From Nitrospirota bacterium (GTDB taxonomy: Bacteria > Nitrospirota > Thermodesulfovibrionia > Thermodesulfovibrionales > UBA1546), in assembly GCA_004298625.1 (NCBI GenBank), contig SCSY01000314.1, positions 1-11,159 on the forward strand: DNA of 11,159 nt, read 5' to 3'. Shown piece by piece: positions 5,974 through 11,159 of this stretch. Both the position numbers and the translations under genes were made by a program. How positions within the stretch are numbered: the stretch's first letter is position 1; every line of letters begins with the position of its first letter. A model generated the notes under the pieces. It was not told the origin of the DNA. It was given only the letters and a program-made list of their open reading frames with translations, and searched no databases.

Positions 5974-6919
5974 GTCTCTTTTAGCCTCTATAGACGTCGG
6001 CTCCAACACGATCAGGCTGCTTATCGGGAAAATAGAAAATAAAAAGATTGTGCGTCAAAGATGCGAGATGGCGATTACGCGCCTTGCCTCAGGCATTAAC
6101 GAAACAGGACTATTGAATGATAAAAACATGAAAAGATCGGTTTCTGCATTAAAGGAATTTGCACGCCTTATTTCAGAATATAAAGTCACCCATGTTAAGG
6201 CTGTCGGGACCAGCGCATTGAGGGAGGCAAAGAATTCGGAAGAATTCGTAAAAAGAGTCCTATCAGAGACAGGGATAAAGATAGACGTAATTTTGGGGCA
6301 TGAAGAAGCCGGGCTTACTGCAACTGGTGTTTTATTTGATGCGCCGAAGGCAGATTCGTCTTTTATTATTGATCTCGGAGGCGGAAGCGCTGAATGGGTT
6401 CTCTGTAAAAACTCGTCGCCAGTTGAGCTGGGAACGATACCGACAGGAGTTGTAAAGCTGTTCGAGAACAATATTAAATCGGATCCGCCTTCAAGCGGAG
6501 AAATGGCTTTGCTTAAAAAAGAGGTTGATATTGTATTGAAGGGGCTTAAGGCAAGGATTGGAAATTCCATAGCTGTCAATACGCTTTTTATCGGAACGGC
6601 AGGCGCTGTCACGACACTTGCAGCAATAGACCTCGAACTTGAGAAATATAATCATGAGAAGGTCCACAGGCATAAGATATCCCTTAAAAGGCTTTATGAA
6701 ATTTCGGAGAAGCTTTTAAGTTTGCCTCTCAGCGAGAGGAGAAAGATTAGAGGGCTTGAGCCTGAGAGGGCAGACTTGATTATACCCGGCATAGTCTTTA
6801 CAATTAAGATTATGGAGCTGTTCGGCTTCAAAGGTATGCTTGTGAGCGATAACGGACTGCTTGAGGGCGCGCTCATAAGTCTGTCAGCCGGTGACTCGCA
6901 GGGAGGAGACAAACATTAG
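5972..6919 (+). CDS. ppx/gppA: Ppx/GppA-family phosphatase (exopolyphosphatase or pppGpp phosphohydrolase)
   Basis: Members of this ASKHA-fold family hydrolyse polyphosphate and/or convert pppGpp to ppGpp in the cytoplasm. The 315-residue product shows DVGSNTIRLL (8-17), VGTSALREA (78-86), GHEEAGLTATGV (109-120) with the likely catalytic glutamate, and DLGGGSAEW (134-142), all phosphate- and metal-binding blocks. It ends after the two-domain core and lacks the C-terminal HD-like region of the long E. coli enzymes, as do many short bacterial homologues. Motifs alone do not separate Ppx from GppA. The ATG is required because the first motif begins at residue 8. There is no ribosome binding site, and a TATAAT lies 5 bp upstream, suggesting a leaderless mRNA. 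Its 3' end overlaps the diguanylate cyclase gene, which suggests a shared nucleotide-signalling transcript. Confidence 0.92.
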   Translation: MSLLASIDVGSNTIRLLIGKIENKKIVRQRCEMAITRLASGINETGLLNDKNMKRSVSALKEFARLISEYKVTHVKAVGTSALREAKNSEEFVKRVLSETGIKIDVILGHEEAGLTATGVLFDAPKADSSFIIDLGGGSAEWVLCKNSSPVELGTIPTGVVKLFENNIKSDPPSSGEMALLKKEVDIVLKGLKARIGNSIAVNTLFIGTAGAVTTLAAIDLELEKYNHEKVHRHKISLKRLYEISEKLLSLPLSERRKIRGLEPERADLIIPGIVFTIKIMELFGFKGMLVSDNGLLEGALISLSAGDSQGGDKH

Positions 6920-8303
6920 CTTCGCAAAGAGGTTTTTTAAATCTCAGAGTGTAACCTTTCCCTTTATTGATTATCTAAAGGAGCCTGTTGTTATATTAAA
7001 GAGGGATGGTCATATACTGGAGGCCAATAACGCTTTTCTGAAATTTTCCGGGGTTAAAAAGAAAGATATCATCGGTAAGGACAGCCAGGACATAATGCCT
7101 TTGAAGGTTCTCTCGGAAAATATCGTAAAATGCAAATTCGACAGGCTTGAAAAGTCCGAGCAGATAACATTCGGCAATCATATATTAAATGCAACTATAA
7201 CCCCGGTAATAGTCAATGAAGACCTGAATTTTATAAGCATCATTTTTAGGGATAGCTCAGCCTTTGTTCAGCTTGAAAGGGCGCTTCTTAAAAGGAATAA
7301 AGAACTGGGGATAATAAACACGCTTTCAGGGGCCTTTATATCCTCAGGCAACATTGATTCTGTTTTTACGGATTTACTTGAAAGGGCGTTAATAGTGTCC
7401 GACTTCGGCATCGGCTGGATAGTTATGAAAGAGGACGGCAAATTTGCGCTGAGAAGCGTATCAGGCGCATCCCTTGAACTCAGGCATGAACTTGAAAAAG
7501 GGGAATTGAATACCTTATACAATGATGTCGTTGAATTGACGGACCCCATGTATGTCCTCGAATCAGGCGAGACGGAAAGGATCGAAATTCTGAAAAAAGA
7601 GGGCATCGTATTTTTTGCCTGTATTCCCCTAAGGGTCGGCGCAGAAACAACAGGCATTCTTATGCTTGCAAGCAGAGTGGAGATAAAATTCGATTTTGAT
7701 ACGGCAGCGCTGTTTTCGCTCATCGGCAATAATATTTCTCTTATATCGGAAAAGATAAAATTGTTCCAGGAGACGCAGCGCCTGGCGTTGACAGACGGCC
7801 TGACAGGGCTTTATAATGTCAGGTTTTTTTATGATATGCTCAACAAGGAGATAGCAAGGTCCAGGAGATACAACACCCTGTTTTCTCTTATACTTTTTGA
7901 TATTGATGATTTTAAGATTATAAATGACACTCAGGGGCATCAGGCAGGAGATGAAGCGCTTCGTTCGGTTGCCTCTATACTCAGTACCGTATCCAGAGAG
8001 ACCGATATTGTTGTAAGATACGGGGGTGAAGAATTTATTTTAATGCTCCCGAACACCCCAAAGACCGAGGCATTTACACTTGCCAACAGGATAAGGGAAA
8101 AGGTGGAGGAACACAGCTATCTTGAGAAGGAAACCGTTAAAATTACCATGAGCGGCGGTGTAGCGACATTCCCTGAGGACGCCGAAGATTCCAAGTCGCT
8201 GCTTTATGCGGCGGATATGGCGATGTATGAGGCCAAGGCCCGGGGAAAGAAACAGATTTATTCATACAGGAGGGTTCGTGAAACAGGTATTCAAGAGGCC
8301 TGA
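6891..8303 (+). CDS. Diguanylate cyclase with PAS and GAF sensory domains
   Basis: The product probably makes cyclic di-GMP from two GTP. Residues are numbered from the GTG at 6891 (470 aa). A PAS domain spans about 25-128 (EPVVILKRDGHILEANNAFLKFSG), a short helical linker about 128-145, a GAF domain about 145-290, and GGDEF about 295-462. The active-site loop is GGEEF (378-382), an active variant. FDIDDFK holds the metal-binding Asp. RETD at 369-372, five residues before GGEEF, is an inhibitory I-site for product feedback. There is no signal peptide or membrane segment, so it is cytoplasmic and likely senses a small molecule or redox state. GTG 6891 has no ribosome binding site. A strong GGAGGAG (6902-6908) instead precedes an in-frame ATT at 6915, a possible rare start. 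The end overlaps korB by 26 bp. Confidence 0.93.
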   Translation: MTRREETNISFAKRFFKSQSVTFPFIDYLKEPVVILKRDGHILEANNAFLKFSGVKKKDIIGKDSQDIMPLKVLSENIVKCKFDRLEKSEQITFGNHILNATITPVIVNEDLNFISIIFRDSSAFVQLERALLKRNKELGIINTLSGAFISSGNIDSVFTDLLERALIVSDFGIGWIVMKEDGKFALRSVSGASLELRHELEKGELNTLYNDVVELTDPMYVLESGETERIEILKKEGIVFFACIPLRVGAETTGILMLASRVEIKFDFDTAALFSLIGNNISLISEKIKLFQETQRLALTDGLTGLYNVRFFYDMLNKEIARSRRYNTLFSLILFDIDDFKIINDTQGHQAGDEALRSVASILSTVSRETDIVVRYGGEEFILMLPNTPKTEAFTLANRIREKVEEHSYLEKETVKITMSGGVATFPEDAEDSKSLLYAADMAMYEAKARGKKQIYSYRRVRETGIQEA

Positions 8304-9021
8304 GGGACTTAAAGATGTGCCTTTCCGCTTTTGTCCGGGCTGCGGACACAGCTTTGTCCACAGGATTATTGCAGAGTGTATAGATAAATTGGCAATAAGA
8401 GAAAAGGTCATAGGCATTGCGCCTGTCGGGTGCGCAGTATTCGCTTATGATTATTTTAATTTTGACGTGATCGAAGTGGCTCACGGCAGGCCGCCTGCGG
8501 CAGCGACAGGACTGAAACGGGTTATGCCGGACAGGATAATTTTTTCTTATCAGGGCGATGGAGACCTTGCTGCTATAGGAACGGCAGAGATAATCCATGC
8601 CGCAAACAGAGGCGAGAACTTCACGGTGTTTTTTGTAAATAATGCCACTTATGGCATGACCGGAGGACAGATGGCTCCGACAACCATTACCGGGCAGAAG
8701 ACAACCACAACGCCAAGGGGCCGGGAGATTAAAACATCGGGTTACCCCCTGCGTGTATCCGAACTTCTTGCGACTATTGAAGGAACCTCGTTTATTGCAA
8801 GGACCTCTGTAGATTCCATTAAAAATCTTATGGCAACAAAGCAGGCCGTTGAAAAGGCGTTGATATATCAGATAGAAGGCAAGGGGTTCAGTCTTGTTGA
8901 GATATTAGGCCCTTGTCCGACTGACTGGGGAATGTCTGCCGGGGAAGCCATAGACTGGATGCGCAAAGAGATGATGGCTGTTTTTCCATTAGGGACATTG
9001 AAGGATAAATTTGGTTCGTGA
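8278..9021 (+). CDS. korB: 2-oxoacid:ferredoxin oxidoreductase beta subunit (2-oxoglutarate type likely)
   Basis: The beta subunit carries thiamine diphosphate and takes part in oxidative decarboxylation of a 2-oxoacid to its acyl-CoA with reduction of ferredoxin, or the reverse reaction in reductive carbon fixation. From GTG 8278 the product has 247 residues. CPGCGH (19-24) is near the N-terminus. The diphosphate/Mg motif is GDGD (93-96) followed by VNNATYGMTGGQ (120-131), and APTTITGQ is typical of KorB/VorB proteins. AGGAGG ends 4 nt before the GTG; frames opening upstream would only translate the end of the cyclase gene. The exact substrate (2-oxoglutarate, 2-oxoisovalerate or another) cannot be settled here. 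korC follows after the repeat. The alpha subunit and ferredoxin-like delta subunit usual in such operons are absent upstream. Confidence 0.9.
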   Translation: MKQVFKRPEGLKDVPFRFCPGCGHSFVHRIIAECIDKLAIREKVIGIAPVGCAVFAYDYFNFDVIEVAHGRPPAAATGLKRVMPDRIIFSYQGDGDLAAIGTAEIIHAANRGENFTVFFVNNATYGMTGGQMAPTTITGQKTTTTPRGREIKTSGYPLRVSELLATIEGTSFIARTSVDSIKNLMATKQAVEKALIYQIEGKGFSLVEILGPCPTDWGMSAGEAIDWMRKEMMAVFPLGTLKDKFGS

Positions 9022-9025
9022 ACGG

Positions 9026-9184
9026 AGATTCGGGATATAGTGTTTCGCTCATTCTCGTCCCGGCAAGACCGGGACTCCGAGGATTTTGCCTAACAACCCC
9101 CTTAATCCCCCTTAACAAAGGGGGACTAAGGGGGTTGTCAGACTATCGGCAAAATAAGCCGCTTAAACACTATATCCCGAATCT
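9026..9184. repeat. Nested palindromic (MITE-like) element between korB and korC
   Basis: The 159-bp element is bounded by perfect 20-bp inverted repeats (9026-9045 and 9165-9184), the left beginning AGATTCGGGATATAG. Inside are a 7-bp hairpin GTCCCGG/CCGGGAC (9057-9063 with 9069-9075), the pair ATTTTGCC/GGCAAAAT (9083-9090 with 9148-9155), and a central hairpin with 21-bp arms and one mismatch (9093-9113 with 9118-9138) built from C5/G5 blocks. No transposase is encoded. The element fills nearly the whole gap between the korB stop and the korC ribosome binding site. Similar CCCCCTTAATCCCCC hairpins are, to my knowledge, common dispersed repeats in bacteria; no family name is assigned here. 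Confidence 0.85.
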
Positions 9185-9211
9185 TATTAGAAAACAACTG
9201 AGGAGATGGAA

Positions 9212-9769
9212 GTGGAACATAATGTATTGATAGCTGGTTTTGGAGGGCAGGGGATTTTATTTTTCGGAAAACTGCTTGCATACAGCGGCATGCTCGAGGG
9301 AAAGGAAGTGACATGGTTTCCTTCCTATGGCGCGGAGGTGCGCGGCGGCACGGCAAACTGCACAGTGATAATCTCTGATGAGATGATAGGCTCTCCGATT
9401 GTCGGAAATCCCGAGATCCTTGTTGTCATGAACGAGGCGTCCCTCAATAAATTCCAGCCCAGGCTGAAAAAAGAAGGGCTGCTGATATTTGATTCGTCTC
9501 TCATAAAAAACCCTGAGCTTCGTCCGGATATTCATACTGTAGAGGTCCCTGCGAGCGAGCTTGCCGCCTCAATCGGGAACACCAAGTCTGCAAATATGAT
9601 AATGCTCAGCTCCATGCTTGCAATATCCGGCATAATAAAAGAAGAATCAGCGCTTAAGGCTCTCGAAGAACTGACCCCTTCTAAAAGGATAAAATCTCTT
9701 GATGCAAATAAAGAGGCAATAGCCAAAGGCAGAAAATATATTGAAGATAAGAAAAGCAAAAACATCTGA
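9212..9769 (+). CDS. korC: 2-oxoacid:ferredoxin oxidoreductase gamma subunit
   Basis: The gamma subunit completes the catalytic core of the 2-oxoacid:ferredoxin oxidoreductase and contributes to CoA handling. The 185-residue product begins with the family's N-terminal signature IAGFGGQGILFFGKLL (from residue 7). It also contains the conserved TWFPSYGAEVRGGTANC block (34-50) and normal core length. GAGGAG is followed directly by ATG at 9206, too close to serve it. The in-frame GTG at 9212 has a 6-nt spacing and is preferred; the difference is two residues. It is separated from korB by the palindromic element but is presumably co-transcribed with it. It overlaps the following acetyltransferase gene by 29 bp. 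Pairing with korB favours KorC or VorC; the substrate is open. Confidence 0.9.
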   Translation: MEHNVLIAGFGGQGILFFGKLLAYSGMLEGKEVTWFPSYGAEVRGGTANCTVIISDEMIGSPIVGNPEILVVMNEASLNKFQPRLKKEGLLIFDSSLIKNPELRPDIHTVEVPASELAASIGNTKSANMIMLSSMLAISGIIKEESALKALEELTPSKRIKSLDANKEAIAKGRKYIEDKKSKNI

Positions 9770-10193
9770 CATAAAATATATACACAGGCTTGTTAATGAG
9801 TTTGCAAAAAAAGAAAAGATGCTGCCGCGGTCTTTAAATGACCTGTATGAGAGCATCAGAGACCTTTTTGTTTATGAGGATAAGGGACAGATAAAGGGCG
9901 CATGCGCCCTTCACATAATGTGGGACGACCTGGCAGAGATAAGGTCGCTTGCAGTAAGTAATGATTTGCAGGGCAAGGGGATTGGAAAACGCCTTCTTAC
10001 GACCTGTATTAAAGAGGCAAAAGGACTTGGCATAAAAAGGGTATTTGCGCTTACCTACCAGCCTGAATTTTTCAGAAAAATTGGTTTTACAGATATTGAT
10101 AAATCAAAACTTCCCCAGAAGATATGGGGCGACTGCCTGAGATGCCCGAAATTCCCTGAATGCGATGAAGATGCGGTTATAATTGAGCTATAG
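9741..10193 (+). CDS. argA: GNAT N-acetyltransferase, short N-acetylglutamate synthase type
   Basis: The short, stand-alone ArgA-type GNAT enzymes transfer acetyl from acetyl-CoA to glutamate, the first step of arginine synthesis. The 150-residue product is a single GNAT domain. It has MLPRSLNDLYESIRD (27-41), CALHIMWDDLAEIRSLAV (55-72), the acetyl-CoA loop QGKGIG (77-82), and a conserved tail with LPQKIWGDCLRCPKFPECDE (three Cys at 132, 135 and 141). The tail and central block match the stand-alone family rather than generic acetyltransferases. The start is TTG at 9741, inside korC; no ATG or GTG upstream fits the family N-terminus (MKIRKAKTSD). A weak AAAGG lies 11 nt upstream, so coupling to korC translation is likely. 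Placement beside korBC links it to 2-oxoglutarate and glutamate metabolism. Confidence 0.88.
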   Translation: MKIRKAKTSDIKYIHRLVNEFAKKEKMLPRSLNDLYESIRDLFVYEDKGQIKGACALHIMWDDLAEIRSLAVSNDLQGKGIGKRLLTTCIKEAKGLGIKRVFALTYQPEFFRKIGFTDIDKSKLPQKIWGDCLRCPKFPECDEDAVIIEL

Positions 10194-10300
10194 CCTCCAT
10201 GAACAGCATGAATAGAGAGTTTTCTTGTTTTTGGATTTAATCGCCTCGTATATGTTACATTTTATTATACATTCCATCGGATAAAATTCAGGAGGGAGAT
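10194..10300 (+). promoter_or_regulatory. AT-rich gap before the aconitase gene, possible promoter
   Basis: This is the only gap over 20 bp in the right-hand gene run apart from the korB-korC element. It holds AT-rich candidate boxes such as TTGTTT (10225-10230) with TATATG (10249-10254, 18-bp spacer) and TATTAT (10263-10268), but no consensus pair. AGGAGG at 10290-10295 is the ribosome binding site of the next gene. No terminator hairpin is evident after argA. Confidence 0.3.
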
Positions 10301-11159
10301 TTGGGAAAGAACATTGTCGAAAAGATATTTGAAGACCATCTTGCATACGGAGAAATAGATGCCGGAAAACCCGTAGGGCTTAAGATAGATCACGTCTATA
10401 CGCAGGACGCTACAGGCACCATGACATGGCTTCAGTTCGAGGCCATAGGCGTGGACAGGGTAAAGGTTCCTCTGGCCGTATCATACGTTGACCACAACAT
10501 GCTCCAGACGGATTACATGAACCCCGATGACCATATATTCCTCCAGACAGTTGCGGCAAAATACGGGGCGTATTTTTCAAGACCGGGCAACGGCATATGC
10601 CACCAGATACATCTTGAGCAGTTTGCTGCGCCGGGAAAGATTGTGCTCGGAACAGACAGCCACACGCCGACAAACGGCGGGATGGGAATGATCGCAATAG
10701 GCGTCGGCGGACTCGACGCTGCGACTGTTATGGCCGGCGCGGCCTTCGAGCTCACGATGCCGAAGGTCGTGAAGATAAACTTAAAGGGAAAACTAAAACG
10801 TCCGTGGGTGACTGCAATGGATGTGATCCTTGAAATCCTTAGAAGGCTCACTGTCAAGGGCGGTGTGGGGAAGATATTTGAATATGGCGGCTCCGGAGTA
10901 AAAGACCTCAATGTAACGGAAAGGGCGACCATAACAAATATGGGCGCAGAGCTTGGCGCAACCACCTCGATTTTCCCGAGCGACGAGAGGACAAAGTTTT
11001 ATCTCACCTCTGTAGGGAGAAAGAAAGACTGGACAGAGCTTAAACCGGACAAGGACGCTGAGTATTCAGAGGTGATAGACCTCGACTTGGGCAAGATCGA
11101 ACCGATGATCGCTCAGCCCCACAGTCCTGATAATGTTGTGACTGTCAAAAGCCTCGCTG
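10301..11159 (+). CDS. acn: Aconitate hydratase, Aquifex type, N-terminal part
   Basis: Aconitase interconverts citrate and isocitrate through an iron-sulfur cluster in the citric acid cycle. The frame runs off the window edge, so 286 residues are visible. The start is TTG at 10301 with AGGAGG 5 nt upstream, and the encoded N-terminus (MGKNIVEKIFEDHL) fits the family. Recognisable blocks are DHNMLQTD (64-71), GNGICHQIHLEQF (97-108), LGTDSHTPTNGGMGM (116-130) and RATITNMGAELGATTSIFPSDE (208-229). GICHQIHLE and the overall order point to the short 'Aquifex-type' aconitase rather than long AcnA or AcnB. 3-Isopropylmalate or homoaconitate isomerases are less likely alternatives. The cluster-binding cysteines should lie just beyond the window. 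Position after korBC and argA suggests grouping of citric acid cycle and 2-oxoglutarate genes. Confidence 0.92.
   Translation, partial: MGKNIVEKIFEDHLAYGEIDAGKPVGLKIDHVYTQDATGTMTWLQFEAIGVDRVKVPLAVSYVDHNMLQTDYMNPDDHIFLQTVAAKYGAYFSRPGNGICHQIHLEQFAAPGKIVLGTDSHTPTNGGMGMIAIGVGGLDAATVMAGAAFELTMPKVVKINLKGKLKRPWVTAMDVILEILRRLTVKGGVGKIFEYGGSGVKDLNVTERATITNMGAELGATTSIFPSDERTKFYLTSVGRKKDWTELKPDKDAEYSEVIDLDLGKIEPMIAQPHSPDNVVTVKSLA

Noticed and set aside
5911..6009. Longer xerC N-terminus from 5973 or 6009
   Set aside because: The added residues do not resemble the family, and both would overlap the divergent gene. The 5910 start gives a standard length and N-terminal domain.
6055..6612. Minus-strand 185-codon frame opposite the phosphatase gene
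   Set aside because: The phosphatase carries all its motifs in the plus frame. The antisense product is Ser/Pro-rich with no domain and no ribosome binding site.
8206..8277. Upstream ATG extension of korB
   Set aside because: These 24 codons lie within the GGDEF domain coding sequence. The GTG at 8278 has a strong ribosome binding site and fits the family N-terminus.
9093..9138. Intrinsic terminator between korB and korC
   Set aside because: The hairpin is strong, but no run of T follows it, and korC continues the same gene set.
9026..9184. CRISPR array or integron attachment site
   Set aside because: The repeats are inverted and nested rather than direct and regularly spaced, and no cas or integron integrase gene is nearby. 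XerC in this window is the housekeeping type.
9018..9230. Small open frame running through the korB-korC gap
   Set aside because: It consists of translated inverted repeats and then the start of korC in the wrong frame. The DNA palindromes explain the sequence.

Overview
The window reads as the chromosome of a Gram-negative, probably anaerobic or microaerophilic bacterium of the Nitrospirota / Thermodesulfovibrio kind. Deltaproteobacteria-like lineages are the main alternative. This is inference from gene content: ferredoxin-dependent 2-oxoacid oxidoreductase subunits, an aconitase of the 'Aquifex' type, a short stand-alone N-acetylglutamate synthase, a PBP2/RodA elongation pair and an RlpA lipoprotein with a SPOR domain. 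Almost every gene is recognisable core metabolism or cell biology. I found no phage, plasmid, CRISPR, toxin-antitoxin or defence genes, and no convincing undescribed multi-gene system. The unusual material lies in the gaps and at the gene starts.

Layout. (1) 1-2143, plus strand: the C-terminal part of penicillin-binding protein 2, overlapping a complete rodA. Together they form the elongation-specific peptidoglycan synthase. (2) 2144-2306: a short gap with a strong extended -10 box and a small heptad repeat, then a CAT-anticodon tRNA. (3) 2310-5910, minus strand: a tight operon transcribed xerC, hslV, hslU, rlpA (chromosome-dimer recombinase, two-part HslVU protease, septal lytic transglycosylase). 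Its 3' end stops 3 bp from the end of the convergent tRNA. (4) About 5935-5973: a compact divergent control region with a TATAAT box only 5 bp from the plus-strand start codon. (5) 5972-11159, plus strand: a run of a Ppx/GppA phosphatase, a PAS-GAF-GGDEF diguanylate cyclase, korB, a 159-bp nested palindromic element, korC and argA. Four of these gene boundaries overlap or nearly touch. After a 107-bp gap comes an aconitase, cut by the window edge.

How they fit together. The right half joins nucleotide signalling (polyphosphate or (p)ppGpp hydrolysis and c-di-GMP synthesis) to central carbon and nitrogen flow: citrate/isocitrate, 2-oxoglutarate (or another 2-oxoacid) and acetylglutamate for arginine. 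The alpha and delta subunits usual for a KorDABC enzyme are not beside korB. The left half is envelope growth, division and protein quality control.

The observations most worth checking are the nested palindrome between korB and korC, a possible AUU start codon for the diguanylate cyclase, a probably leaderless phosphatase mRNA, paired palindromes that have become the tail of XerC, and TCACTNN heptads at three gene junctions.
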